Shown in pieces: positions 1 to 8,327 of a stretch of DNA of 64,000 bases. The notes under the pieces are model-generated. The model was not told the DNA's origin, made no database searches, and saw only the letters and a list, made by a program, of their open reading frames with translations. The stretch spans positions 1 to 64,000 of the forward strand of contig DAOQUL010000012.1 of assembly GCA_035341015.1 (NCBI GenBank). The letters are read 5' to 3'. The DNA comes from JAKQIM01 sp029557965 (GTDB taxonomy: Bacteria; Chloroflexota; Anaerolineae; Anaerolineales; UBA4823). The position numbers were made by a program, and so were the translations under genes. Numbering within the stretch: the first letter of the stretch is position 1; each line of letters starts with the position of its first letter.

Positions 1-1
1 C

Positions 2-112
2 TGGGCCTGGCAAAATGACCGGAATGCCAAAGTGGTAAAAGTCGATTGGCGGTTTACAACTGCTGATGCTCGCATCAAGTTGAAACACCTCTATCCTGTG
101 ATTCATGTTTGA
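2..112 (+). CDS. C-terminal end of an IS630-like transposase (partial, runs in from the left edge)
   Basis: An open frame enters the window and stops at 110-112. Its last 36 residues include WRFTTADARIKLKHLYP, which resembles the C-terminal tail of IS630-family DDE transposases. The catalytic part lies outside the window, so it is not possible to say whether the element is intact. The stop overlaps the possible start of the next small gene. The family call rests on this short tail only. Confidence 0.55.
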   Translation, partial: WAWQNDRNAKVVKVDWRFTTADARIKLKHLYPVIHV

Positions 113-416
113 CAAACCACTAGTCTTTTTTTACATAGGAGTTTTGTTGTTAATTGTAGCAATGGTATCAGTTTTTCTATATAGCCATGGTATGACCGCA
201 ACTAGAAAATCTATCTACGTATCTTCTATATTTATGTTGTTGGGATTCGTTTCTTGGGGAGGGGTGGTTTTCATTCTCAAGCCCACCCAAATTTTGCTTA
301 CAGTATACTTTTTATTGTTTGGTGGATGTGTCACTGGAATATATTTGGCATGGGGAATAGTTTCTCTAGCTATGAGGGATAAGATGGCTCATTGGCTAGA
401 TCAGAGGAAAAAATGA
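105..416 (+). CDS. Small hypothetical membrane protein
   Basis: 103 residues with three clear hydrophobic segments (roughly residues 7-27, 38-58 and 63-90) and a basic C-terminus ending RKK, so an integral membrane protein with a cytoplasmic tail is likely. I recognise no family. The gene is markedly AT-richer than the rest of the window and begins inside the end of the transposase frame without a convincing ribosome binding site. It may be cargo or debris of the mobile element. Expression is uncertain. Confidence 0.45.
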   Translation: MFDKPLVFFYIGVLLLIVAMVSVFLYSHGMTATRKSIYVSSIFMLLGFVSWGGVVFILKPTQILLTVYFLLFGGCVTGIYLAWGIVSLAMRDKMAHWLDQRKK

Positions 417-697
417 ATATTGGGCCTTCCAATATCCCTATTTCCTCTTGTGCATCCTAAATTCTCTGCTACACTCTGAATATGTCCCCCATTCCCGTCT
501 GGGCGACCCGCCATGCCCCTGCCGAGTGCATTTCTTTTCCTGTCCTCTTGCCTGCCCGTTTCATCTCCGGCCCCGGCAGGGTCGCCCCTACCACCTTCCC
601 GCGCCCGCCTTCTGTCGGGCTATGGCAGGGCCCGCAGTAGTCGTTCCTCATTGTTTTATTCGTTCCTCTTTTGGGCGCCCGGAAACCCGCCTGGCCT
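417..697. other. Non-coding stretch, GC- and pyrimidine-rich on the plus strand
   Basis: I see no convincing gene. The strand is C/T rich and holds two inverted versions of a GGGCGACC-type word (about 499-507 and 580-588), similar to short GC-rich intergenic repeats scattered in many environmental genomes. Open frames here have skewed, low-complexity translations and no ribosome binding site. Confidence 0.5.
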
Positions 698-745
698 GTT
701 AATCAAAAAGAAGCTGCGCTGTGAGGCAGCTTCTTTTTGATTAAC
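698..745. terminator. Bidirectional rho-independent terminator
   Basis: A perfect 20-bp inverted repeat (698-717 with 726-745) with an 8-base loop. The stem carries an A-rich 5' arm and a T-rich 3' arm, so a terminator would form on either strand. It lies 23 bp past the stop of the minus-strand SDR gene and ends the upstream intergenic region. Confidence 0.85.
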
Positions 746-768
746 GGTCTGTACCTTGTATTCGGAGA

Positions 769-1560
769 TCAGAGCGTACCTTTGTACATGCCGCCATCCA
801 CCGTCAGCATCACCCCGGTGATGTAAGATGCGGCGGGAGAGAGCAGGAAGACGGCGGCGTTGGCGAATTCTTGGGGCTGGGCCATGCGGCCAAGGGGGCT
901 GTCTTGGGTTTGCTTGGCGATCTCTTCTTCAACGCTGGTGTGGTTGGCACGGGCACGCTGCGACATGAGATCGTAGACGCGCTCGGTCTCGGTCCAGCCG
1001 GGGAGGATGGAGTTGAAACGGATGCCCTCGGCGCCCAGTTCGAGGGCCAGGCTTTTGGTGAGGCCCACGGTGGCGGCGCGCACGCTGTTAGAGAGCACCA
1101 GGTTGGCGATGGGCTGCTTGACCGAGTACGAGGTGATGGTCAGCACGCTGGCGGCGGGGGATTGGCGCAGGGCGGGCAGGGCGGCGCGGATCAGGCGCAC
1201 ATGGCTGAGGAGAGAGAGTTCTACGGCCTGCTGCCAGGCGGCGTCATCGAAGGCCTCGAATTTGCCCGCCGGAGGGCCTCCGGCGTTGGTCACCAGGAGA
1301 TCGAGGCCGCCCAGGGCCTGGACGGCCTGCTGGATGAGGGCGGCAGGCACATCGGGTAGGCCGATGTCGCCGGGCAGGCCGGTGACGGGGCGCCCGCATT
1401 CTTGAGAGAGCTTTTCGGCGGCGGCGCTGAGGTTGGCCTGGCTGCGGCTGTTGATGGCGACCTGGCAGCCTTCAAGGGCCAGGGTGCGGGCGGTGGCATA
1501 GCCCAGGCCGCGGCTGGCGCCGGTGACCAGGGCACGTTTTCCGGTAAGTTGTAGGTCCAT
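769..1560 (-). CDS. SDR-family oxidoreductase, FabG-like but lacking the YxxxK motif
   Basis: 263 residues, a full-length single-domain short-chain dehydrogenase/reductase. The Rossmann cofactor motif TGASRGLG is at about residues 13-20 and NAGG at 92-95. The C-terminal GWTETERV and TVDGGMYKG segments are typical of the family. The catalytic YxxxK of classical SDRs is replaced by SxxxR (SNSVR, about 157-161), as in a known divergent group of beta-ketoacyl-ACP-reductase-like SDRs. Substrate is unknown. The start is chosen at the ATG after AAAGGAG; an in-frame start 9 codons upstream lies before that site. It may be monocistronic. Confidence 0.85.
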   Translation of the reverse strand: MDLQLTGKRALVTGASRGLGYATARTLALEGCQVAINSRSQANLSAAAEKLSQECGRPVTGLPGDIGLPDVPAALIQQAVQALGGLDLLVTNAGGPPAGKFEAFDDAAWQQAVELSLLSHVRLIRAALPALRQSPAASVLTITSYSVKQPIANLVLSNSVRAATVGLTKSLALELGAEGIRFNSILPGWTETERVYDLMSQRARANHTSVEEEIAKQTQDSPLGRMAQPQEFANAAVFLLSPAASYITGVMLTVDGGMYKGTL

Positions 1561-1616
1561 AGAATCTCCTTTGTAAATATTGATCAATAGGGATGAACAG
1601 GGATGAACAGGGCAGC

Positions 1617-1904
1617 TCAGACCAGGGTTTCTATGTGCTGCTCAACGACCAGCACGTCGGGCCAGTTGTGCTCAACCCAGCGGGACACGTTTTGCAGGGC
1701 GCTCTGTGCATGGGCGGCGTCGCTGCTGACCAGGGCGCAGGCCAGGATGGCCTCATCCCAGCGGTCGTTGGCGCCCATCTCGGCGGCTGAGAGGTTGAAT
1801 TCTCGGTGCAGGCGGGCCAGGAGCGGCTTGAGGCGGCCGCGCTTTTCTTTCAAAGACCGGCAGGCGGGGATTTGAAGGGTGAGGGTCAGCAGGCCGATTG
1901 GCAT
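1617..1904 (-). CDS. DUF503 family protein (YlxP-like)
   Basis: 95 residues, the normal length for the DUF503 family. The diagnostic N-terminal segment SLKEKR occurs at about residues 17-22, followed by a ferredoxin-like alternation of strands and helices ending in a VEQHIETLV strand. Members often sit beside rbfA or infB and are thought to act around translation or the ribosome, but no function is established and that context is absent here. The frame stays open upstream across the divergent gene; I start at MPIGLL, where the conserved first strand begins. It is divergent from the DUF4230 gene with a 24-bp gap. Confidence 0.8.
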   Translation of the reverse strand: MPIGLLTLTLQIPACRSLKEKRGRLKPLLARLHREFNLSAAEMGANDRWDEAILACALVSSDAAHAQSALQNVSRWVEHNWPDVLVVEQHIETLV

Positions 1905-1914
1905 CAATTTCAAG

Positions 1915-1920
1915 TATAAT
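1915..1920 (+). promoter_or_regulatory. -10 box (TATAAT) implying a leaderless mRNA
   Basis: A perfect TATAAT lies 8 bases before the ATG of the DUF4230 gene, so transcription would begin at or next to the start codon. There is no Shine-Dalgarno sequence and no clear -35 box at 16-18 bp. Confidence 0.6.
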
Positions 1921-1928
1921 ACGAAATT

Positions 1929-2621
1929 ATGACAAATGATAATAATCTTCGCTCGTGGGCATTGGTGATCGGCGTGCTGCTGATCGTGGCGCTGGGCGCA
2001 CTGGGGGTGGTGTTTGCGGTGCGCGAAAGCATGGAACAGGCGCGGGAGGTCTTTCAGCCGGTCAATGATATGACCAGCAACCTGGGGACGCAGGTGGCTT
2101 CGGCGCTCAATCCTACCCCTACGGTCATCCCAGACCCGGTGACGATCATCTACCAGGTGCGCAGCCTGGCGCGCCTGGAGACGATCCAGTATTCGATTGA
2201 GAAAGTGGTCACCGCTGAGACGGGGCAGGGCGTGTTTGGGCCTTTGTTCGGCGACCGCTTGCTGTTCGTGGCACACGGTGAGGTGATTGCGGGGATCGAT
2301 CTGCAGAAGCTGGGCCCACAGGATATGTGGGTGGAAGGGGGCATCTTGTACGTGCGCCTGCCGCAGACCGAGATCTTTGTTGCCACGCTGAACAACGAAA
2401 AATCATACGTCTATGACCGGGATACGGGTCTGCTGACGCATGGGGATGTTAACCTGGAAACGACGGCCCGCCAGGCGGCTGAAGATGCCATTGAACAGGC
2501 GGCAATTGAAGACGGCATCTTGGAGCAGGCGCGGCTAAATGCAGAGATTTACATGGAGCGGCTGTTGGATACGCTGGGTTTTGAGGATGTGATCTTCGTC
2601 CAGCCCACGCTGGTTCCGTAG
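1929..2621 (+). CDS. DUF4230 family membrane-anchored protein
   Basis: 230 residues. One N-terminal transmembrane helix (about residues 8-30) is followed by a short linker with PTPTV and a DUF4230-type domain (about 70-215; IIYQVRSLARLETIQYSIEKV, RLLFVAHGEVIAGIDL and WVEGGILYVRLPQ segments). Family members are bitopic membrane proteins of unknown function. The topology suggests that the domain lies outside the membrane. A TATAAT immediately upstream suggests leaderless expression, and a strong terminator follows the stop. Confidence 0.8.
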   Translation: MTNDNNLRSWALVIGVLLIVALGALGVVFAVRESMEQAREVFQPVNDMTSNLGTQVASALNPTPTVIPDPVTIIYQVRSLARLETIQYSIEKVVTAETGQGVFGPLFGDRLLFVAHGEVIAGIDLQKLGPQDMWVEGGILYVRLPQTEIFVATLNNEKSYVYDRDTGLLTHGDVNLETTARQAAEDAIEQAAIEDGILEQARLNAEIYMERLLDTLGFEDVIFVQPTLVP

Positions 2622-2635
2622 CATCACCAGAAATC

Positions 2636-2687
2636 CCAAAAACGGGTGTGATGCGGTGCCTAAGCACCGCATCACACCCGTTTTTGG
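2636..2687. terminator. Strong bidirectional terminator between convergent genes
   Basis: A perfect inverted repeat of about 24 bp (2636-2659 with 2664-2687) and a CTAA loop, flanked by A and T runs. It separates the DUF4230 gene (+) from the lipM-like gene (-). Confidence 0.9.
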
Positions 2688-2696
2688 CTCACGCCC

Positions 2697-3530
2697 TTAA
2701 ATCCGCTCGGTCCAGGAAGGGTGGGCGAACTTTTCATCCGCCAGGCGGGCGGCTTCTTCTAGCTCAATGGGGGTCAGCTCGGCGGGCTGGAGGCTGAGGT
2801 GCAGGGTCTCTTCGAAGGCGGCGATGTAAGCCTGGGCGGCTTCTTGCCAGGAGGGGGCGCGGCCGAGCACGGCCTGGGCGGTGGTGGCGCGGGCTAAGAG
2901 GCGCTCGGCGGCGGTGCTGCGGGCAGCAGGGTCGGCAAAGACCAGCACCTGGGTGATGCGCTGGAGGTCACCGGTGAGGGGGAAGGAGCCGTGTTGTAAG
3001 ACGCCTTCGCGGCGGCGGGCCTGGGCGCTGCCGACCAGCTTTTTGCCGTGGGCGGTAATTTCATAATTAGACGGGGTTTCAAAGCACACCGGGCCTTTGC
3101 CATTGGGGTTGGCGGGGCCTGGCGTGGCCTGGGATTGAGCGGGCAGGCCCAGGCGGTGCAGGGCAGCCAGCAGGGCGGCGGATAAGATGCGGTAGCTCTC
3201 GATGACGCTGCCGGCCAGGCGGGGCTCGGTGAGGGGGCCGCAGATGGAATAGGTGAGCTCATCGGTGTGCAGGATGGCACGCCCGCCGGTGGGGCGGCGG
3301 ACGAGATGCCAGCCGCGGGCTTGCAGGGCGGGCAGGTCAACGTCGGCGGCAGGCTGCGCATAGCCTAGAGAGAGACAGGGCGGGTCCCAGGCGTACAGGC
3401 GCAGGGTGGGCGGTGCTTCGCCGCGCCCGGTGGCGGCCAGGATGGCTTCATCGACAGCCATGTTCCAGGCGCCGGCGGCGGGCGGGGTTTGGATCAGCCG
3501 CCAGGTGGTGGGGGGATAGGGAAATGTCAT
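2697..3530 (-). CDS. lipM: Octanoyltransferase LipM / lipoate-protein ligase family protein
   Basis: 277 residues of the biotin/lipoate protein ligase fold. Seen motifs: MAVDEAIL near the N-terminus, RRPTGGRAILH and DELTYSI for acyl binding, a Cys in CFETPSNYEI, and GKKLVGSAQARR with LQHGS. The conserved Cys in that position is the acyl-carrying nucleophile of LipM-type octanoyltransferases, which move octanoyl from acyl carrier protein to lipoyl domains as the first step of lipoate synthesis. LplA or LipL activity cannot be excluded by sequence reading. The 2-oxoacid dehydrogenase E1 near 43 kb would be part of a lipoate-dependent complex. Only 23 bp separate it from the next minus-strand gene. 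Confidence 0.8.
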   Translation of the reverse strand: MTFPYPPTTWRLIQTPPAAGAWNMAVDEAILAATGRGEAPPTLRLYAWDPPCLSLGYAQPAADVDLPALQARGWHLVRRPTGGRAILHTDELTYSICGPLTEPRLAGSVIESYRILSAALLAALHRLGLPAQSQATPGPANPNGKGPVCFETPSNYEITAHGKKLVGSAQARRREGVLQHGSFPLTGDLQRITQVLVFADPAARSTAAERLLARATTAQAVLGRAPSWQEAAQAYIAAFEETLHLSLQPAELTPIELEEAARLADEKFAHPSWTERI

Positions 3531-3553
3531 CGCGGCTCACCGGCACTTTTAGA

Positions 3554-5884
3554 TCACGGGTAGGCTGAGGGAGACGTAGAAGTCACCGTGGGGGTGAGGG
3601 TTTCGGTGGAATTGGGGTCGTGCGTGGGCGTGACGGTGCGCGTCAGCGTGGGGCTGGGCGTGATGTTGGGGTCGATGGTGGCGGTGATGGTGCGCGTGGC
3701 GGTGCGCGTGGGGGTGCGCGTGGGCAGGGCAGGCAGCACTTCCATCTTTTGGCGCACTATGATGGTGTAGGGACTGGCGCGGTGATAGCGCCAGAGGGTC
3801 AGGTAATTGTCGCGAGCCGTCTCGCTCTCGCCGGTCAGTTCGTAAGAGAGACCCAGCGCGTAGTAGAAGATATCGCAAACCGAGAAAGAGACGCAGTCGC
3901 TGGCAAAGCGGGGGTTCTGCTGGATGTCTAAGAGTTCGTCGCGCACCTGGGCCGGGTCGACGCCGCTGAAGAGGGCATCTACGGCTATTTGGATGGCCTC
4001 TGGGATGAGGGTGGGCAGGGCCAGCTTCACTTCTACAGCATAGACGTAATACTCGCCGTTCTCGGCACGCGCTAAGACCAGGCCCTGGCCACCTTCGAGC
4101 TGGGTGACCGGAGAGTCGCCTTCAGGATCGGCATAATACGGCTCGGGGCTGTTGTCTTCGATCAACTGCACAAAGACGGCCTGGGTGCCAGAGGCGGTGG
4201 GGGCCAGGATCCAAAATTCCAGCTTTTGGTTGGGCAGGGGCTGGATGGTAAGCCAGCGTTCTTCTTGCCCGTCACGGTTGAAATCGAAATAGCCGCTGGC
4301 GCGGGTGCTGACCCCCGCCTGCACCAGGTAGGCCAGGGCCTGCGAGGGGTCGCTCTGTTCACTGGCGGCGGTCAGGGTTTGGATGGCGCTGCGCAAGTTG
4401 CAGAAGGGGGCCGCCTGGCAGGCGCGGTACAGGCCGGCGGGGCCGGTATAGTTGTCGATGAAGGTCTGGGCGGGGGCAATCCATGTGCTGGTGGGGATGG
4501 CGGGGGTGGTGATGATCTCAGACAGGTAGCGCTGGGCTTCGGCCTGGTTGCCCAGGGTGGCATGGTAAACGCCCAGGCGGAAGCGCCAGGCATCCAGGGC
4601 GTCGGCGGGGTAAGGGCGTCTGGCTGTATCCTGCTCAGGGGGCCAAAGCTCGAGCAGCGGCTCAGCCAATGAGAGGGCGGCCTGGGGTCCCCAGCGCAGC
4701 GCGGCATGGTCGACAATGGTTTCGCAGTAGGCCTGCAAGCCGGGGATGGGGTGGACGGTGTACTGGAAGGGGCCGGCGTTGAAACCTGCGCCATCCCAAT
4801 GGTAAACCTGAGAGGCGTGCACCGGGCAGGCCGGGGAGAGAACGGCGGTCATTTGCAGGTCGCTGCCGCCATTGGCATTGGGCAGGGCGGCCGGGCTGAT
4901 CTCGAAACCGGTGCCAAAATCGAACGGGACCTGGGCGGCTGTGGGCAGCTCCAGCGGGGGGATGGGGGCCAGGTCGAAGATGCGCGGCGGTTGGAGGGTG
5001 GTCACCCCGGGGGTGTCCTGGCGGTAGAGCACCAGGTCTTCAAAGCCGTCGCCGGTCAGGTCGCTTAAGAAATAGGCCGTTTGGGAGGGGTTCTCGAGGT
5101 CGAAATTGCCCATCAAAGGATAGACCTGGGCGCCGGTGGGGGCTTCGCGCACCCACAAGTAAGCGCTGCCCAGGCCGGTGATCTCGATGAGACGGCGGCC
5201 CAGCTCGCCGGGGATGGCGGGCATTTTATAGGCGTTGAGCTGAAGGCGGGTTTCGTGCTGGCTGAACCAGGCGGGGAGGTCGTCGACGCGCACGCGGTCT
5301 GTGAGGATGGCTTCATTGACCAGGGCGGCATAGGCACCAGGGGCGGCGGGGTCGTTCAGGCACGCCAGGGCATAGGCCATGCCCCAGCGCCATTGGGTGG
5401 CCTGGGGTGCGGCGGGGTAGCGCAGAAGGGCCTCTTGTTGGGCCCGGTACAGACCCCAATACCACTCTGCCGTGCGGGTGGTGGAAGCTTTGGATTCCAG
5501 CAGTGCAATGAGGCGCGCGGCATCTTCGGCTCCCCAAGAGGCATAGATGCGGTAGCGGTAATTTTCCTTGAACGGCGTGGTGATGGGTGGGGTGGGGACG
5601 GGGGTTTGGGTGCTGGTGGGCGTGACGGTGGCGGTGTTGGTGGGGGTTTGAGAGGGGCGGAAGGTCCAGGTGGGGCGCGGGGTGATGGTTTGGGTGGCGG
5701 TGGGGGTATGGGTGATGGTTGGTGAGGGGGTTACGGTTGCGCTGGGCGGCAAGGGGGTGGCGGATGGTTCGGGGCGGACGGCAGAGATGAAATTGACCAG
5801 CGTGATGGTGAAAACCAACAATGCCAGGCCCAGGATGAGCAAGGTGATGGGGAGCAGGCGGTTATGAGATGGGGTGGAGGCCAT
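3554..5884 (-). CDS. Large membrane-anchored Thr/Pro-rich protein of unknown function
   Basis: 776 residues. One transmembrane helix (about 13-35) is followed by a Thr/Pro/Ser-rich linker (about 38-100), a helical extracytoplasmic region with TPR-like helical pairs, and two segments resembling VCBS/FG-GAP metal loops (DLTGDGFEDLVLY and DFNRDGQEERW). A second Thr/Pro-rich stretch forms the last 55 residues. Such linkers are common in surface proteins of Anaerolineae and may be glycosylated. I recognise no catalytic motif. A structural or protein-binding role at the cell surface is an inference. The Thr/Pro repeats give runs of GTGGGGGT-like DNA that look like a tandem repeat but are coding. 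Confidence 0.7.
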   Translation of the reverse strand: MASTPSHNRLLPITLLILGLALLVFTITLVNFISAVRPEPSATPLPPSATVTPSPTITHTPTATQTITPRPTWTFRPSQTPTNTATVTPTSTQTPVPTPPITTPFKENYRYRIYASWGAEDAARLIALLESKASTTRTAEWYWGLYRAQQEALLRYPAAPQATQWRWGMAYALACLNDPAAPGAYAALVNEAILTDRVRVDDLPAWFSQHETRLQLNAYKMPAIPGELGRRLIEITGLGSAYLWVREAPTGAQVYPLMGNFDLENPSQTAYFLSDLTGDGFEDLVLYRQDTPGVTTLQPPRIFDLAPIPPLELPTAAQVPFDFGTGFEISPAALPNANGGSDLQMTAVLSPACPVHASQVYHWDGAGFNAGPFQYTVHPIPGLQAYCETIVDHAALRWGPQAALSLAEPLLELWPPEQDTARRPYPADALDAWRFRLGVYHATLGNQAEAQRYLSEIITTPAIPTSTWIAPAQTFIDNYTGPAGLYRACQAAPFCNLRSAIQTLTAASEQSDPSQALAYLVQAGVSTRASGYFDFNRDGQEERWLTIQPLPNQKLEFWILAPTASGTQAVFVQLIEDNSPEPYYADPEGDSPVTQLEGGQGLVLARAENGEYYVYAVEVKLALPTLIPEAIQIAVDALFSGVDPAQVRDELLDIQQNPRFASDCVSFSVCDIFYYALGLSYELTGESETARDNYLTLWRYHRASPYTIIVRQKMEVLPALPTRTPTRTATRTITATIDPNITPSPTLTRTVTPTHDPNSTETLTPTVTSTSPSAYP

Positions 5885-5931
5885 GGGGCATTGGTAATCA
5901 CGTGGCGTGGGCGATCACGTTGCGTTGGCGG

Positions 5932-6855
5932 TCACACCACCAAGGGCTGGAGCGCCGCCGATAGCTCGGCGAGCACGGCGTTCAGCGTGTGATTGGGAAC
6001 GGGCAGCAGGGGGGGGCGGACGAACCAATAGGGCAGGTCGTGTTCCTGTGCAAGGAGGGATTTGATGATGGGTGGGAAGGGCTGGTAACGCTCTAAGACG
6101 GTGCGCACAGCATCCAGGCGGGCCTGGGCGGCCTGGGTTGGCGTGCCAGCCTGGAAGGAGTCCCAAACCTGGCGCAGGTCGGGCGAACGCAGGTTGGCCA
6201 CGGCGGTGATGCAGCCAGAGGCCTGGGCCTGCAAGGCGGTGCTGAAGAGGCGGTCGTTGCCATTTAAGACGAGCAGGTCTTTACCAAAGCGCTCGCCCAG
6301 CAGGCGGGCATTTTGGGGGTCATTGGATGAATCCTTGACGCCGACAAAGCGGCCGGGGAAGGTTTCGAGCAGACGGGCCAGCAGGTCGTGAGAGAAGCCG
6401 ATGCCGGTGATAGGGGGGATGTGGTAGGCCAGCAGGGCCCCGCCAGATGGAACGGCGCGGCGCAGGACCTGGCTGAACCATTCGAACAGCCCGTCATCAG
6501 AGACCTTGCGGAAGTAATAGGGCGGCAGGACCACCACACCGTCAAAACCCAGGTCAAAGGCAAAGCGGGTGATGGCGATGGTCTCATCCAGGCTGGGTGT
6601 GCCGGTGCCAGCCAAGAGGCGGAAGCCAGTGAGCCCATGACGGGCCTGGCTGGCGGCCTGGAAGATCTTGATGCGCTCGGCGGCGGAGAAGGAAGGGCCT
6701 TCGCCGGTGGTACCCAAAAGCAGTGCGCCGTGACAGCCGCGCTGGGCCAGGAAAGAAAGCAGGCCCGAGTAGGCTTCGGGAGTGGGCGTGAAGTGCGAAT
6801 CGAGGGGGGTGACGGCGGCGGCGTAAACGCCAGAAAGGATATGGTGATGCTGCAT
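5932..6855 (-). CDS. DapA / N-acetylneuraminate-lyase family class I aldolase
   Basis: 307 residues, normal for this (beta/alpha)8 family. GTTGEG (about residues 43-48) is the carboxylate-binding motif. YHIPPITG gives the catalytic Tyr, and GVKDSS gives the Schiff-base Lys. Members include 4-hydroxy-tetrahydrodipicolinate synthase, N-acetylneuraminate lyase and 2-keto-3-deoxy sugar-acid aldolases. No lysine-pathway genes are nearby and a sugar locus starts next door, so a sugar-acid aldolase is at least as likely as DapA. The start is MQHHHIL, 6 bases after a TATAAT. The frame extends 15 codons upstream but that would place the promoter inside the gene. Confidence 0.8.
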   Translation of the reverse strand: MQHHHILSGVYAAAVTPLDSHFTPTPEAYSGLLSFLAQRGCHGALLLGTTGEGPSFSAAERIKIFQAASQARHGLTGFRLLAGTGTPSLDETIAITRFAFDLGFDGVVVLPPYYFRKVSDDGLFEWFSQVLRRAVPSGGALLAYHIPPITGIGFSHDLLARLLETFPGRFVGVKDSSNDPQNARLLGERFGKDLLVLNGNDRLFSTALQAQASGCITAVANLRSPDLRQVWDSFQAGTPTQAAQARLDAVRTVLERYQPFPPIIKSLLAQEHDLPYWFVRPPLLPVPNHTLNAVLAELSAALQPLVV

Positions 6856-6861
6856 GTGTAG

Positions 6862-6867
6862 ATTATA
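6862..6867 (-). promoter_or_regulatory. -10 box of the aldolase gene, leaderless arrangement
   Basis: TATAAT on the minus strand ends 6 bases before the chosen ATG. No Shine-Dalgarno sequence is present between them. Confidence 0.55.
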
Positions 6868-6954
6868 ACCGCTAATCGGCTTGAAAAACGCACCGAACAA
6901 TTGCGGTTGGCGAAAAGAAACCTTTGTTTGTTACATTAACATTTCAACATGTTG

Positions 6955-6994
6955 TGTCAATTTACTTGACAAACAATCGGATATTTGCTAAAAT
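6955..6994 (+). promoter_or_regulatory. Promoter and candidate operator of the ROK regulator gene
   Basis: TTGACA (6966-6971), a 17-bp spacer and TAAAAT (6989-6994) make a near-consensus sigma-70-type promoter. The -35 box is the right arm of an inverted repeat TGTCAA-N5-TTGACA (6955-6971), and a 10-bp palindrome CAACATGTTG lies just upstream (6945-6954). A protein bound there would block RNA polymerase. Autoregulation by the ROK protein is an inference. Confidence 0.7.
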
Positions 6995-7034
6995 TCCCAC
7001 CGTTGGCAAGGCATTATCTGTACGAGATAGCCTC

Positions 7035-8255
7035 TTGGATACCACTACCACTCCCCCTCGAATTGGCGTTGTCAAGAACCTGAACAAACGGGTTATTTTG
7101 GATATGATCCGTTTCTTGCCCGGCGGAATCTCGCGGGCCGAGTTGGCGCGCCGCATGGATTTGACCCGTTCGGCCATCTCGACGATCGTGGATACTTTGG
7201 TCCAGGATGGGCTGGTGAACGAGGCCGAGGATGGCCCGGCAACGGGTGGGCGGAGGCCGATCTTGTTAGAGATCAACCCGCGGCGGGGTTACGTGGCGGG
7301 GATCGATATGGGGGCCACGCACCTGGGCCTGGTGGTGACCGATTTTTCGGCGCACGTGCTGCAAGAGCTGGAAGTGCCTTTTGACGTGGCAGCCGGCCCT
7401 GAGGTGTGCATGCCCGAGGTGGATGCCCAGTTGAACAACCTGCTGCAGCGGGCAGGGCTGAGCTTGCGCGATGTCATGGCGATTGGGATTGGCGTGCCGG
7501 GTCCGGTGGACCTGGATGCCGGAATGGTGAGCGCCCCGCCCATTATGCCAGGTTGGGATGGTTTCCCTATCCGATCTGAGCTTCAGCAGCGCTGGCAGCG
7601 CCCGGTTTCTTTGGGCAACGATGCTGAATTGGGCGCCTTTGGTGAGTGGGCTTATGGAGCCGGGCGCAACGAATGTAACCTGGCTTATTTGAAGGTGGGC
7701 AGCGGGGTGGGGGCGGGCCTGTTGATCGATGGGCATGTTTACCGCGGCGCGACCGGATCGGCCGGAGAGATCGGCCACATTACCATTCAAGAGAACGGCC
7801 CTTTGTGCAGTTGCGGCAATCACGGCTGTTTGGAAGCGATGGCGGGCGGGAACGCGATTGCCCGCCGGGCGCGTGAAGCCGTGCGCTTGGGACGCCGCAC
7901 GCAGTTATCGACGATTGACGTAGAACGAATTACCGCCCGCGATGTGGCCTCTGCGGCCCGTATGGGTGACCTGGTGGCACAGCAGATCGTGACCGAAGCA
8001 GGTTTTCACCTGGGGGTAGCTGTGGCGAGCCTGGTCAACCTGTTCAACCCCAGTATGGTGGTGGTGGGCGGGGGGATCTCGCAGATGGGCGATTTGCTCT
8101 TAGAGCCCATTCGGAAAGCGGTGCGAGAGCGCAGTTTGCGATCAGCGGCCCAGGCAGTGCGGATCAATTCTTCCGTGCTGGGTCGAAGGTCTTCTAGTAT
8201 GGGGGCCATTGTGCAATCAATCAATGTGATCCTCGACCAAATGGTGGAGGGGTGA
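7035..8255 (+). CDS. ROK-family transcriptional regulator (NagC/XylR type)
   Basis: About 406 residues. An N-terminal winged helix-turn-helix (ISRAELARRMDLTRSAIS) is followed by a ROK sugar-kinase-like domain with GIDMGATHLG (phosphate loop), LGNDAELGAFGE and the ROK zinc motif GHI...CSCGNHGCLE. Such proteins repress or activate sugar uptake genes and bind a sugar or sugar phosphate as effector. It directly precedes the dextrin transport genes and probably controls them. The frame is open further upstream, but the promoter at 6966-6994 lies within that extension, so translation must begin after about position 7001. TTG at 7035 is the best candidate; the exact start is uncertain. Confidence 0.85.
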   Translation: MDTTTTPPRIGVVKNLNKRVILDMIRFLPGGISRAELARRMDLTRSAISTIVDTLVQDGLVNEAEDGPATGGRRPILLEINPRRGYVAGIDMGATHLGLVVTDFSAHVLQELEVPFDVAAGPEVCMPEVDAQLNNLLQRAGLSLRDVMAIGIGVPGPVDLDAGMVSAPPIMPGWDGFPIRSELQQRWQRPVSLGNDAELGAFGEWAYGAGRNECNLAYLKVGSGVGAGLLIDGHVYRGATGSAGEIGHITIQENGPLCSCGNHGCLEAMAGGNAIARRAREAVRLGRRTQLSTIDVERITARDVASAARMGDLVAQQIVTEAGFHLGVAVASLVNLFNPSMVVVGGGISQMGDLLLEPIRKAVRERSLRSAAQAVRINSSVLGRRSSSMGAIVQSINVILDQMVEG

Positions 8256-8327
8256 GTTCTTCTTGAAAGGAGGAGAAAAGCCAGTCGCCCAAAGGAAACC
8301 ATACGCCCAAAATTGTTGTAAGTGGTT

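Noticed and set aside
448..740. Open frames on both strands in the region before the first terminator
   Set aside because: Low-complexity, Pro/Arg/Ser-rich translations, no ribosome binding site, and strong pyrimidine bias explain the lack of stops.
871..1405. Long open frames antisense to the SDR gene
   Set aside because: They arise from the GC-rich codon use of the real gene, which has clear family motifs; the antisense products are Gly/Arg-rich without any recognisable motif.
1905..2276. N-terminal extension of the DUF503 gene across the DUF4230 gene
   Set aside because: The DUF503 family begins at MPIGLL; the extension is antisense to a well supported gene and would cover its promoter.
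3560..5760. Repetitive GTGGGGGT-like DNA that resembles a tandem repeat or CRISPR
   Set aside because: It encodes the Thr/Pro-rich linkers of the 776-residue protein; unit length varies and there are no equal spacers.
6924..7034. Longer N-terminus for the ROK regulator
   Set aside because: It would include a near-consensus promoter (TTGACA-17-TAAAAT) and lacks similarity to the family.
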